Source of the DNA: Archilochus colubris
Lineage: Eukaryota > Chordata > Aves > Apodiformes > Trochilidae
NCBI GenBank assembly: GCA_023079485.1
Contig: CM041109.1
Span: forward strand, 682,001 to 746,000
DNA length: 64,000 nt
Direction: 5' to 3'
Position numbers and translations under genes: made by a program. Below, in pieces: positions 47,488-59,500 of this stretch. The notes under the pieces were generated by a model. The model was not told the origin of the DNA and did not search any database. It saw nothing but the letters and a program-made list of their open reading frames with translations. Positions within the stretch are counted from its first letter, which is position 1. Each line of letters begins with the position of its first letter.

Positions 47488-50400
47488 TCACAGAGTGCTC
47501 TCCAACGTGTTGTAGTTGTCCTTGAAACTCTTCAGCTCCAGGAAGTGTTTGGCACGTTTGCTCTTCTGGTTGGAAGGCAGGTAGGTGACCTGGATGGTGG
47601 CAGAGTTGGAGACTTCAGGGGAGAGGGTGAGGTCCTTGGCTGCTGACTGGTGCTGCCTCTGGCTGCTGCCTCCCCGGGCCTTGGTCCTGTGAGGAGAGGA
47701 GACAAAGTGACAACTGCAGCTTTGGAGGAGCCAGGAAAGGCACAAACTGCCCTCAGGAGGACACTGATCCAGTGCCAGGCCTGGATCCCACCCAAAGTCC
47801 CTGGCTCCCAGCAGCTGGCATGAACAAGGAGGAAGGAACAGACCCAGGAACTTAGGAGCAGATGGGCTGGAGGGAGTAAGAAAACCTGGAAGTTTTTCTT
47901 CCTGGTGGGTGTGAGCAGTCCCACAGCCCAGAGGTTTTGCCCCAATCCCTGTTGCCACCTTCACAAAGTGCTGCTGGGGGGTTGGAACACTCACATGTTT
48001 GCCAGCTCGTTGAGAGCATCCTGGTACTTCAGATATTCCGTTTTCCCAAAGACCTGGATGCAAAGAGGAAAAGAGAGTTGGAAAAGCCAGCTGAGGTTCC
48101 AGCCTGCCCCCAGTTCAAGCCTCAGACTGGGCTGGGAGCACTGGTGCTCACCCCTGTGCCATAGCGGGCGCTCTCGTAGCCGTCCAGCAAGGAGTCGACC
48201 AAAGCTTTGCGGATGCCTTTGAAGGAGGAGCTGGAATTCCTTAATTCCAGAAGGTAGGCACAGAAATTCTTCCCTATTAAAGATTTTGGGTAACGTCCCT
48301 CAGCGTGGAAAGGGATTTCTAGGGAAGAAATAAAAAAAAAATAAAACAACCAAAAAAAAGGGGCAGAAGTCAAGCAGCTGAAGGAGAGGTTGAAAGGCTT
48401 GGAGGAACCCGCGGGACACGGAAGGAGCTGGGATTCACTTCCCAAAGAATCCACATGGAAATCAACCAGGCCAAGGGGCAGGGACACATCCCGGGAAGGG
48501 AATGGAGAAGGATTTGGGGTGTTGGGGGAGGAGAAGCTGAAGATGAGGCAGAACCAGGAGGTGACAGCCCAGAACCCCCCCTGTGCTGGGCTGCATCCCC
48601 AGCAGCGTGAGCAGCACCAGAGGGGGGATTGGTCCCTCTGGGGAGACCCCCCTGGGGTAAAGTGGGTCCAGTTCTGGGGTCCCCAGAACCAGAAGGACAG
48701 AGAGGTGTTGGTGCTGGTCCAGAGGAGGTGGTGGAGCAGCTCTGGAGCCAGGGGGAGAGAGTTGGGGGTGTTCAGGTTGGAGAAGGAGGAGGAGAAGAAG
48801 GAGAAGGAGGAGGAGGAGGAGGAGGAGGAGAAGGAGAAGGAGAAGGAGAAGGAGAAGGAGAAGGAGAAGGAGAAGGAGAAGGAGAAGGAGAAGGAGAAGG
48901 AGAAGGAGAAGGAGAAGGAGAAGGAGAAGAAGGGAGAAGGGAGAAGGGAGAAGGAGAAGGAGAAGGAGAAGGAGAAGGAGAAGGTTCTGGGGAGACCTCA
49001 GAGCACCTTCCAGTGCCTGAAGGGCTCCAGGAAAGCTGGGGAGGGACTTGGGACAAGGGCCTGGAGGGATGGGATGAAAGGGAATGGCTTTGAACTGGAA
49101 GAGGGGAGATGGAGAAGGAGAAACTGGGGAGAAATTCTTTGGGGTGAGGGTGCTGAGCCCCAGGTTGCCCCCAGAAGCTGTGGCTGCCCCATCCCTGGAA
49201 TTGTTGGAGGTTTGGATGGGGTTTGGGGGAGGTGTCCCTGCCCATGTGGGTGGCACTGGGTGAGCTTTAATGTCCCTTACAACCCAAACCATTCCATGAA
49301 TCCAATGACCTTGAGCTTTATCCCAAGGCTGACGTGCTGCACCCTGATTTTTGGGTCTGTGTCCCCTCCCACTCTTTCCCTGAGCTCCTTACCTGATGTC
49401 CTGATGGCATCCAAAGCCTTCATCCTGTACAGGTAGTTGTAGCAGCCTGGCAAGGAGGAGAAAACCTCAACCTGAGAGTGTTGTAAAAAAGGAGGGGGAC
49501 AGCAGAGAGACCCCACCTGGTGTCTGCCTGCCAGAGGTGACACTGCCAAGCAGAGTGACACAACTGAGCTGCTGCAGCAGGACAGGAGCTGAGGGGGGGT
49601 CTCTGGTGGCAGGGGACAGAGGGGACAGGGGTACCTTGTGTCTCCAGCTGCAGCAGTCTGCTGTCATCCTCAGCTAACAGCTGGGGCTCATATTTGATGT
49701 CCTGCACCCTGGAGAGCCTGATGTCGATTTCTTCCTTTAAATCCTGCAAAAAAACCCCACAAACCCCCTCAAACAGGACATTTACAGGGCAATCCTTTTG
49801 TTTGTGGGATGACCCAGAGGGTAACAGCTCTGTCCTGGAAGAAATCCACCCCTTCTCTAGCTGCCTGGCAGCACAGACACAACAGCTCCTGGGAAGGTCT
49901 GGTTGTGAGGCAGAACCTGCCCAACCCTCTGGTCCAAAAGGGTCACAGGGAGGGGAAGACACACCCCTACCATTGGGTGTCACCCACCCACCCACCGTGG
50001 GACCCTGCCCACCCCTCTGGGCTCAGAGGGCTCCTGGGGAGGGGAAGTCACATCTCCACCTGGGGTGACACCCACCCACCCATCTTGGGACCCTGCCCAC
50101 CCCTCTGGGTTTGGAGAGGTGACAGGGAGGGGAAGGCACATCCCTACCACTGGGTGACACCCACCCACCCACCATGGGACCCTGCCCACCCCTCTGGGTT
50201 CAAAGGGGTCACAGGGAGGGGAAGACACATCCCTACCCCACCCATTCACCCACCCCCCCAGGGACCCTGCCCACCCCTCTGGGCTTGGAGGGCTCCTGGG
50301 GAGGGGAAGTCACATCTCCACCTGGGGTGACACCCACACATCCACCCACCCACCCATCTTGGGACCCTGCCCACCTCTATGGGCTTGGAGGGGTCCCAAG

Positions 50401-51774
50401 GAGGGGAAGGCACATCCCCACCTGAGGTGACACCCACCCACCCACCCACCTTGGGACCTTGCCCACCCCTCTGGGTTCAAAGGGGTCACAGGGAGGGGAA
50501 CTGTGGGGTTCCATGGGGTCACCATAGGGTGACACCCACCCACTCACCCACCCACCCACCTTGGGTGCATGCTGTCCAACAGGAACGTGGGGGCCCCGTC
50601 GTGACTTCATGGCAAATCGCATGATCTGGCGTTTGACAAAGATGAAGAGCAGCACAAAGACCTGGGGGGGGGACAAAGGGGGGGGTCAGGAGCCCCCAGG
50701 TGACACTCTGGTGGCTTGGGCCTCAGCCCCACTCACCCCTTTTCCCCCCCCATCTCAGCAACCACGGGGACTGACAGATCCCCCTGACCCCAAGGAGCAG
50801 AGGGGTTCCTGTTCAGCCCAGAGGGAGCCTCCTGGCTGCACAAATCCCCCCAGAATCTCCCCACGTCCCCTTCCTGCTCCCCAAAACACGCTGGGGACTC
50901 CAACCTCAAATCCAGCTGGATGGGAGTTCCCCACGCCCACCCTGGGATGGGGTTCACCAGAGCTCTGAGGACACTTCAGTGAGGTGGGGGTCTCACCAAC
51001 ATCCCAGGATTGGCCCCACAGGGACCCCAGAGCCCCCTCAGCATCGTCCTTATAGGGACTCCACAGACCCCCCAGGATCGGTCCCACAGGGACCCCTCAG
51101 TATCGTCCTTATAGGGACCCCCAGGATCGGCTGCACAGGAGCCCCACAGACCCCCCAGGATCGGCCCCACAGGGACCCCCCAGGATCGTCCTTATAGGGA
51201 CCCCCAGGATCGACTGCACAGGAGCCCCACAGACCCCCCAGGATCGGCCACACAGGGACCCCACAGGATTGGCCTCAGAGAGACCCCACGGCCACTCAAG
51301 GATCGGCCCCACAGGGACCCCAGGGCCCCCTCAGGATCGTCCTTATAGGGACCCCCCAGGATCGGCTGCACAGGAGCCCCACAGACCCCCCAGGGTCGTC
51401 CTTATAGGGACCCCCCAGAATCGGCCCCACAGGGACCCCACGTCCCCCCCAGGATCGGCCTCACAGCCCCCCCTCACCCCAGCCCCCCTAACGTGCCTCA
51501 CACCGTCCCCACAACCGCCCCGCGCCGGCTCCCACAGATCCCCCCCCTCCCCACTCCAGACTCCGCCTCACCGGGGCCTCACGGTTACCTCAGAACCGCT
51601 CTCCCAGAGCTCTGGGCCCACTCCCCGTGGGTGTGTGTGTGTGTGTGATTAACCACACACCCCCCATCCCCACCCCTTCCCCCCAGAGCCCCCTTCTCAT
51701 CTCACCAGGCTGCCGTAAGCCATCACCAGCACCACGTTAACCCCGGAGAGCCAATTACTCCCGGTCCCCGCCAT
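47488..51774 (-). CDS. C1orf43: C1orf43 homologue (NICE-3), complete
   Basis: Conserved vertebrate membrane-associated protein; human work links it to phagocytosis regulation, but its molecular role is poorly known. Exons: 51774-51706, 50661-50560, 49743-49635, 49446-49393, 48318-48152, 48053-47995 and 47686-47488. All have AG/GT borders and consistent phases. They total 759 nt, or 252 residues plus TGA (human about 253). One hydrophobic span across the exon 1-2 junction (VNVVLVMAYGSLVFVLLFIF, about residues 12-31) is followed by a basic stretch, VKRQIMRFAMKSRRGP. The soluble part contains DLKEEIDIRLSRVQDIKYEP, YNYLYRMKALDAIRTS and ARYGTG. The C terminus is SKRAKHFLELKSFKDNYNTL then ESTL. The start is chosen by MAGTGSNWLSG, which matches the mammalian N terminus. 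It is divergent to UBAP2L. Confidence 0.96.
48780..48985 (+). repeat. (GGAGAA)n homopurine repeat in a C1orf43 intron
   Basis: About 200 bases, purine only, mostly GGAGAA/GAGAAG hexamers, directly followed by a CR1 3' fragment. The motif is the same as in CCT3 intron 1. Confidence 0.96.
48990..49310 (+). mobile_element. CR1 3' fragment (second subfamily) in a C1orf43 intron
   Basis: GGGGAGACCTCAGAGCACCT through AGAAGCTGTGGCTGCCCCAT to the tail TTTAATGTCCCTTACAACCC then AAACCATTCCATGAATCCAA. The full CR1 3' end is present in plus orientation, antisense to the gene. Confidence 0.85.
49925..50560 (+). repeat. About 90-120-base tandem array in C1orf43 intron 2, reaching the exon 2 donor
   Basis: About six units with GGGACCCTGCCCACCCCTCT, GGGTTCAAAGGGGTCACAGG and GAGGGGAAGACACATCCC, then CACCCACCCACC. 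The last CACCCACCCACC forms the real splice donor of exon 2 (AAG|GTGGGTGGGTGG at 50560/50559). Confidence 0.93.
50990..51450 (+). repeat. Minisatellite, AGGATCGGCCCCACAGGGAC-type, C1orf43 intron 1
   Basis: About eighteen units of 22-30 bases alternating GGATCGGCCCCACAGGGACC, GGATCGTCCTTATAGGGACC and GGATCGGCTGCACAGGAGCC. The longer period is roughly 90-125 bases. Confidence 0.93.
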
Positions 51775-52139
51775 CCCCGGCCCGTTCCGGAACCGCACAA
51801 CATGGCGGCCGCCTACAGACAGCCACCCCCCCCCCTCCCACCCCCTGTACCACGTGACGCCGCCGAGGGGCGGGAAAAACCGGGAACGGGGAAAACCGGG
51901 AATGGGGGAAAACCGGGAACGGGGGGAAAAAACCTGGGAATGAGGAAAAAAAACCGGGAATGGGGACAGGTGAGCGGCTCCTCCCCCCTCTCTCTTCCCC
52001 CTCCCTTTTTTTTTATGTAATTTTTTTAATTATTTTTTTTTTAATCCCGCGTCACGTGGGTGAAGCCGGCGCTGGCCCCGCCCCCTCCGGCCCCGTCACG
52101 TGTTGGGGGCGGGGCCTCGGTAGTTGTCAGTGCTGAGCC
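51775..52139. promoter_or_regulatory. Divergent C1orf43/UBAP2L promoter
   Basis: About 350 bases between the C1orf43 ATG (51774) and the probable UBAP2L start. It contains a YY1-type AACATGGCGGC (51799-51809) and three copies of GTCACGTG: reversed at 51851-51858, forward at 52051-52058 and at 52095-52102. A GGGGCGGGGC SP1 box lies near 52106-52115. A 40-base T-rich stretch (about 52007-52043) splits two CpG-rich halves. USF/TFE family binding is inferred from the E-box sequence. Confidence 0.7.
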
Positions 52140-52422
52140 CTCAGGTAAAGTTCGCTGCGCGGAGGCGGCGGCGGCGGCTCCGGTAACTGCGCGCGGCCCC
52201 TTTAAATCCCGCCCTCCTTCCCCCCCCTCTTCCCCTTCCCCAACACCTCCTTTCACCCCTTTCTTCTCCTCCTTCCCCTCCCCCCTTTCCCCCCTAAACC
52301 CTTTCCCCCTTATTCCCTTTTCTCCCCTCTTCTTCAACCCACCCGGCACCGCTCCGGAGCCCCGCGCGGGCCTAGTGGGCCGGGCCGCAGCCGGGGGCTG
52401 GCGTAACGCGCGGCCGCCGCAG
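52140..52422 (+). other. UBAP2L: UBAP2L non-coding first exon (5' UTR)
   Basis: CpG-dense sequence ending GCCGCCGCAG|GTGAGG at 52422. The 5' limit is not visible in the sequence and is placed by the end of the promoter motifs. Confidence 0.55.
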
Positions 52423-54685
52423 GTGAGGGGAGGGCGGGCGGGTAGGGTTGGAGGCGGGCGGTGAAAGGAGGGAGGGAAAAGGGAAAGGGGAGTTGGGGAA
52501 GGGGTTTGTGTGGCTGTGTGTGTGTGTGTTGTGTGTGTGTGTGGAATGGCGGCCGCGGCCATGAGGGCGGAAGCGGCCCCGCGCTCGCCCGCCTCCCGGC
52601 TGCGGGCCCGGCCCTGGCGCCGCGCCTGCCGCGGGGGTTCCGCCCGGCCTCACCGCTCCGGCCTCCCCCTATTGTGTGCTGAGGGACCGGGAAGGCTCCT
52701 CCGTCCTCCCGCCGGTAACAATGGGGGCTCCGCCGCCCTGTTCCCCGGGGAGGGCGAGCAGGCCCGGAGCCTCTGCCCCGTTTCTCCGGCAGAGCCCCGG
52801 AGGCCTTTACCGGCGGCGGCCTCTGAGTGAAGGGGAGGGGGGGGTTGAGCCCGCGGCGCATGCGAAATCCCCGGGAGATGCCGGGTTTGGTGTTCCCGGA
52901 GTCCCCAGATGTGTGTGGGGGTCTGGGGGGGCTCTGCCTGCACCCCTCTCCCTGGGGTTGCACTGCCGAGCAGGTCGCTCCCAAACTGGGGGTTCACGGG
53001 GTGCATCCCCACCCCCCAAAAAAAAAAAGAAATATATATTTGTACTCGCCCACGTGGAAGTTTTTCAGTTTGCAGCCGCAGTGTGTTTGCTCCAGAGGAA
53101 AAGTGCTAAACAAGACCCCCACGTCGGGCTCCTTGGGGTGCTTGTTCTGCCCCCCACCTTGCAGGAAAAAGCTAAACAACCAAAAAATCTTTCTGAATGC
53201 TTTTGACCCTCTGTGGTCCTTTCCTTGGGAGCCTTTTGCACGATTCGATCGAGCTTGGTCAGAAGGGGGCTGGAAATAATAATTTTCTGTATTAACAGTT
53301 AAGGGAAACTGAGGCTGGGACTCAACCAGCAGGTCTGACCCAGCCCGGGATGTGCCTGACAGATCCTTGTTCTCAAATTGTAACTTACCTGAAATTTCTA
53401 AATAAAATGAACAGTTGGTTACGTTCCTGTATCACCTCTTTTTCCGGAAACTCTCCACTTTTGGACATTTTTGGGTAGCCAGGCCTCTCTCTGGCAGGCA
53501 AGTGGTGGGTGTAGCCTGAGAGTGGCCTAAAAATCTGGTGGCCTCTTGCAGTTTCTTGGGAGAGAAGGAGTTGCAAGGTTTAGCTGTGAAGCTTTTTCCC
53601 TAAATCCTCCCCCCAGTGCAGTCCTTTCCTCTTGTCTTTGCACCCTTCTTGTTAGCCCAGCTGAATGCAGTTTCTCTGGTGTGGCTCAACCCCCAGTTTG
53701 GCTGGAGTCAACTTGTTTTCTTCTTGCATTATTTCTTTTTTTTTATTACATCCCTCTTGGAGAAGATCTCTGGGGTTTGGTCTTTTGGGGGAAAAAACCC
53801 CTAAAAAATCCCCCTTTTTGATGAAGACTGGTAAATTGGTGTGAGCTTTTCTGCTGGGTTAGTACAAGGGGGGGGATCCCCAAGATTTCCAGCTAAATAT
53901 TGCCTGGAAATTGGGGGGACTGAGGAATAAATTAACCCCCAACCAATTCCTCTCCTTCCACCCATGGGGACACCCCAATAACCTTAGCAGGGTCAGGGCT
54001 TGGCTGAGATCTCTAGATGGTTTTTTGGGGTGTTTTTTGGCATTTTAAAGAATGATTTAATAATGGTAGAAATGCAGCTGGGAGTGTGGCAGCTGTTGAA
54101 CAATACCCGACCACTGCACAAAGGTTTGGGGAGCTGGATCCTATTGAAATTGCAGATTAAGTTCCTGCAAAAAGGGGCAGGATTGGTTCCCTCTGGGCCT
54201 GCAGCTCTGCTGCCAAAATTGGTTTAATCTGACAACTTGTTTGTGCGTGAAACACTTAGGACTGGGAAAAAAAACAAACCCAAATAAATACTGGGAAAGG
54301 GGGGGCTGGGGGTGGGGGAAGAAGTCTGTGCGGGAGGGTTGGTCCTGGAGGCTTTGTCTGAAATCCAGACTTCAATCCTGGGGTCACTGGACAGGTAGTT
54401 TGGGGTGGTTTTCCTTGGCATTGCTGTAGCTGGAAAAGTTGGCTTTGGAGCTACTGTGAGGGTAAAAAAAAAAAGTGAATTCTTGAGGTGGTTTGGTTCC
54501 TGGTTTGGTTTTTTTATTTATTTTTATTTTGTGAGAAGCATTTGGAAAAGTTGGGCTGGTGCTGGGAGCAGGAGTGTGTGGGGGTGCAGAGGTGACATTA
54601 GGGGACTCTGTGCTCTCCAGGAAAGGTCTCTCAGCCCAGTTGAGCCCAGTGCTTGGCAGGCTTTGACTCCCCAGTTCCTGCTGCT
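52423..54685. other. UBAP2L intron 1, left part
   Basis: CpG-rich for the first 400 bases with a short (GT)n at 52507-52541, then ordinary intron DNA with many T and G homopolymers. No exon or repeat family recognised, apart from A/T runs. Confidence 0.45.
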
Positions 54686-54689
54686 TCTG

Positions 54690-55530
54690 AACTTCCCCCC
54701 CTTAGCACCCTTGGGTGCTCTCTGCTGCCACAAGCAGCTCCAGGTTGTCTCCTGTAGGTGGAAAGGTTTTTTTTTTTGACTCTGGTTTCTCCCCTTTCTT
54801 CCACTCTCAGCTTCTTCCCCCTGATTTGGAGGAAGGGGTCCTGGTTGTGTTGCCAGAATCCTCTGAAGTTTGCAGTGATTTCAGGAAGGGGCACCCTAGG
54901 GTGCTCTCTGCTGCCACAAGCAGCTCCAGGTTGTCTCCTGCAGGTGGAAGGGGTTTTTTTTTTTTAGCTCTGTTTTCTCCCCTTTCTTCCACTCTCAGCT
55001 TCTTCCTCCTCTCCCTGGAGCAGCCCCCCCTGTTTTGGAGAAAGGGGTCCTGGTTGTGTTGCCAGAATCCTCTGAAGTTTGCAGTGATTTCAGGAAGGAG
55101 CCCCCCTGGCACCCTTGGGTGCTTTCTGCTGCCACAAGCAGCTCCAGGTTGTCTCCTGCAGGTGGAAGGGTTTTTTTTTGGCTCTGTTTTCTCCCCTTTC
55201 TTCCACTCTCAGCTTCTTCTCCCTGGAGCAGCCCCCCCTGATTTGGAGGAAGGGGTCCTGGTTGTGTTGCCAAAATCCTCTGAAGTTTGCAGTGATTTCA
55301 GGAAGGGGCACCCTAGGGTGCTCTCTGCTGCCACAAGCAGCTCCAGGTTGTCTCCTGCAGGTGGAAGGGTTTTTTTTTTAGCTCTGGTTTCTCCCCTTTC
55401 TTCCACTCTCAGCTTCTTCCCCCTCTCCCTGGAGTCTCCCTGGAGCAGCCCCCCTGTTTTGGAGGAAGGAGTCCTGGTTATGTTGCCAGAATCCTCTGAA
55501 GTTTGCAGTGATTTCAGGAAGGAGCAATCC
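54690..55530 (+). repeat. About 190-210-base tandem repeat, four to five copies, UBAP2L intron 1
   Basis: Each unit has GGGTGCTCTCTGCTGCCACA, AGCAGCTCCAGGTTGTCTCC, TGCAGGTGGAAGG and a T run, TCTCCCCTTTCTTCCACTCT and AGAATCCTCTGAAGTTTGCA. Units begin near 54706, 54893, 55106 and 55306, and a partial fifth ends at 55530. Copies are about 95% alike by eye. Confidence 0.95.
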
Positions 55531-55944
55531 CTTGCAGAGTGCCCTGGGATGTGCCTGGCATCCCTTACCCCTGCTGGAGAGGCAGATCCCTCCCTGCTGA
55601 TCCCATTCCAGCCAGGTTGGGCTCTTCCCCTTCTTGGGAGGTTCTACAATTCCTTTGGATGCTCCCTGGCCTGAACTCTTTTTTTTGGGGTTTTTTTTCT
55701 TTGCTTCAAGCAGTTACCTAACAGTGTCACTGCCTGTTACTCCTTTTTGACATCTAGTTTATTTTTTTTGTGTGTGTCTGTGTGGTTTCTAAATCTGGAA
55801 TGCTCAGTCAATGAAAACTTAGTATCTCCAGTTCTGAGGAAGCCAGCAAAAAAGGGGCAGTTCCACAAGGAACTTAATAATAATAATAATAAAATAATAA
55901 TAAATCTCCCACAAAGCTGTAGCACCACTTCTTAGCAGAGAACT

Positions 55945-56105
55945 TTTGCTTCCCATCTCCTGCTTTGAAGGCAAGAAAGGAGAAGTAGCTGCTGGGGCTT
56001 GAGCCTCTGAGGTGTTCTGCTCTCCAAGGGAAGTTTCTGGAGAGCTTTTCCCAAGTGTTCCTTCCTCCACTTGGGCTCCAAAACCTCTTAAGGCTCCTGG
56101 CAAAT
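55945..56105 (+). repeat. Copy 1 of a 140-base intronic duplicate (UBAP2L intron 1)
   Basis: GAAGGCAAGAAAGGAGAAGT, CTGCTCTCCAAGGGAAGTTT and TTCCTCCACTTGGGCTCCAA are shared in the same order with 57535-57680 in the next but one intron. Confidence 0.75.
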
Positions 56106-56512
56106 CCCACTGAGCCATCAAACCCTTTGTCCTGAATCCTTCTGCTCCTGGCTCCTGATTGCTCCCTCCTGGATGCAGGTGCTGATGTTTCATTTGGAGC
56201 TCTCCACCTCTGTGCTAGCAGTGGAGAAACCTGGAGAAAAACGCAGGTGGCTTTTTTTGTCTGGGGTTGTTTTGTTGGTTTTGGTTTTTTCTTTTGGTTT
56301 AATTTTCTGTTTTGTTTTGTCTTGGCTTTTGGGGACTTTGTCTGGGGAGGGTGGGGGCTTCACTCTCCCACTCCAAAGAGTTCCAAGTTTTGGTTGCTTG
56401 CTTGCTCGCTGCCTTTTTTGGTCGTTTTGGTTTCTAACAGCCTCTTCTCTCTTCTCCCCTGACCCACCACAGAGTTCTACCTTGTAAATACTGTTATTTG
56501 TATATACTGTAA

Positions 56513-59500
56513 ATGATGACATCCGTGGGCACCACCCGAGCCCGGGGGAGCTGGGAGCAGACACAGACACAGAGCCAGACACAGCACAAGCAGCGGCCGC
56601 AGGTAAGGGGGAAAAAAGGGAAAATATCCATGGCAACCCCTCAGCTGGGAGGTGGAGACCTGGCACTAACCAGCTGGGCCTGGCTTTAACCAGCAGGTCC
56701 TGGGTGCTGACCACCTGGTTCTGGCTTTAACCAGCTGGGCCTGGGTGCTGACCAACTGGTTCTGGCTTTAACCAGCTGGGCCTTGGTGCTAACCAGCTGT
56801 GCCTGGCTTTAACCAGCAGGTCCTGGGTGCTGACCAACTGGTCCTGGGTTCTAACCAGCTGGGCCTGGCTTTAACCAACTGGTCCTGATCAACTGGTCCT
56901 GGCTTTAACCAGCTGGGCCTGGGTGCTAACCAACTGAGTCTGGGTTCTAACCAGCTGGGCCTGGGTTCTAACCAACTGGGCCTGACCAACTCCTGCTGCT
57001 TCCTTTGGGGGTTCTGCAGCTGAGGGCTCCCCAGCAGGACCTGCCCCTGGGATTTGGTTTCCCTTCCCTCTGCTTCATTCCCTCTTCCCTGAAGGAAAGG
57101 GGCTGGGAAAGCCCCTGGAGTGGGGACTGCCTGGAAGTGGACACAGCTCACCTGGTCCCTTCCTTCCAGCCTCCCTTTGCTCCCTCTTCCCTCTCTTTTC
57201 CTCTCTTTCCCCCTTCTTTGCTTCTCCTCTTCATCCTCAGCTGATTCCAGAGATCCCAGGGAAGCAGCATGGGCTTTGGTTTGTTGGGAATGAGCTGCTC
57301 TGACCACGCTTTCTCTCTCTCTCCATTCCCTCTTTTTAGGCCACTGCAGAACAGATCCGACTTGCACAGATGATTTCAGACCACAACGATGCTGACTTTG
57401 AGGAGAAGGTGAAACAAGTGAGTGTGGGAAGGGATTGGGAAAGGCTGGTGAGTGCTGGGAGAGGGCTGCCTGCTCCCTGGATTTCCTTGGAATGCAGGGA
57501 ATGATGTTACCTGAGCAAAAGAGGCTCCAGGTCGGGTTGTGAAGGCAAGAAAGGAAAAAGGGGAAGTAGCTGCTGAGGCTTGAGCCTTTGGGGTGTTCTG
57601 CTCTCCAAGTGAAGTTTCTGGAGAGCATTTTCCAAGTGTTCCTTGCTCCACTTGGGCTCCATAACTTCTTCAAGCTGAGTGGTAGCTCAGAAATTCCCCC
57701 CCCTCTGTGACTTCTCACAGGGGGAGCATCATTAAAGTGATGAAAACTGGGGAGAATCCCAAACCTTGCCATTTCTCTGGTGGATTTCTGGTTTGAGGTG
57801 CCAGTTCCCTTGCCTCCTAAGTGATCCATTGGGGATTTTGGGGACATTTTGGAGGGTGCTGACCCTGGGGTTGTTTTCTCTGCAGCTGATTGACATCACA
57901 GGCAAGAACCAGGATGAGTGTGTGATTGCTCTGCACGACTGCAATGGGGATGTGAACAGAGCCATCAACGTGCTCCTGGAGGGCAACCCAGACACGGTAG
58001 GCTTGGGTCCTTGTCTCTGGTGACAGGGACAAGCCACCCAGCAGCGGCTGGAGAGGAAGAGGCTGAGGAGTGGGAAGTGTTTGTGTGTGGCTCCTTGCAC
58101 ACAGCACCCACCAAAACCAAACCCAGGGGTACAAGAGCTTTGGAGCTGTGTGTGGGGAGTTGTGTGGGAGCTTTCCCACTGCTCTGAGGGGGAAGGAGCT
58201 TGTGAGGGATTTGTGTTGGCTCTGGGATGTGGCAGGGCTGGGGTTCTGGTAGAGTGAGTCAGAGAATCCTGGGATGGCAGCTTGGAAGGGAGCTCAAGGA
58301 TCACCTGCTCCAACCCTTTTAGGGTTATTGTTGATGGGAGATGTCTCAGAACCCCTTTGAGCTGAGACAAAACTTTTCCAAAGTGGGGGAATCCACCACT
58401 TCCCCTGGGAGACCATTCCAGTGCCTGATTGTCCTCAGAGTGAAAAATTTTCCTCTTGTGTTCAAACAGAATCTTGAAATGAAGGAGTTTTGTGTCTCTA
58501 GCTCTAAACATTTCCTCTGAGAGGCCTCTGTGCTGCTGCCTGTGCTGTATTTTGGAGTCTTTTTGCTGTTGGCTTTCTGTGGAGTTTGGTTTGATGCTGT
58601 CTAAAGAAACCAGAGCCAGCTCTGAAGGGAAACAAGCTGAGGAGGAACCTGGTGTTTAGGTTATCATCCCTTTTCTGACAGACAGCAGAGACACAGGGGC
58701 TGCTCCAGCCCTGTAAAAAGCCCACAACTCCCCAATCCTTCCAAACTGCCACTGATCAAAGGTATCTCTGCAGCACTCTGCACTGGCTGTGGCTGACTCA
58801 GCTCTTGTTGAGAGTTGAGACTCTAAACGTTGCTTCAGAACATGATGCCTGAGCTGGGGTTTCCAGCACTGGCAGCCCTGGGTGTAGATGGATGAACTGG
58901 AGAGCTCAGAGACTTGTGTGGAACGTGGCTGGTTCTGTGGCACTGGTCAGGGCAGCACAAAACAACTGAAAAAAAGAATCATGGAATGGTTTGGATTGGA
59001 CTTCAGAGCTCATCCAGTGTCACCCCTGCCATTGGGTGACACTCCCCCCAGCCCAGGATGCTCCAAACCCCATCCAAACCTCCAACACTACCAGGGATGG
59101 GGCAGCCACAGCTTCTGGGGCAACCTGGAGCTCAGCACCCTCACCCTAAAGAATTTCTCCCCAGTTTCTCCTCTCCATCTCCCCTCTTCCAGTTCAAAGC
59201 CATTCCCTCTCATCCCATCCCTCCAGCCCCTTGTCCCAAGTCCCTCCCCAGCTTTCCTGGAGCCCTGGATGAGGGATGATCCAAGGGGCTGAGGATGGGA
59301 TGGGGTGAGGGGATGGAAGGAGAGCAAAAGAGAGGTCACCCTGGGGGATGGATTTGTTCCTCCTGAAACTCCCCCAAATCTTTGTCTCCCAAGATCCTCA
59401 AAGCCCAAAGCAACAGAGACCTTGGAGCAGGGACCCCTCCCACAGCCCAGGGGGCTCCAAGCCCCATCCAACCTCCAACAATTCCAGGGATGGGGCAGCC

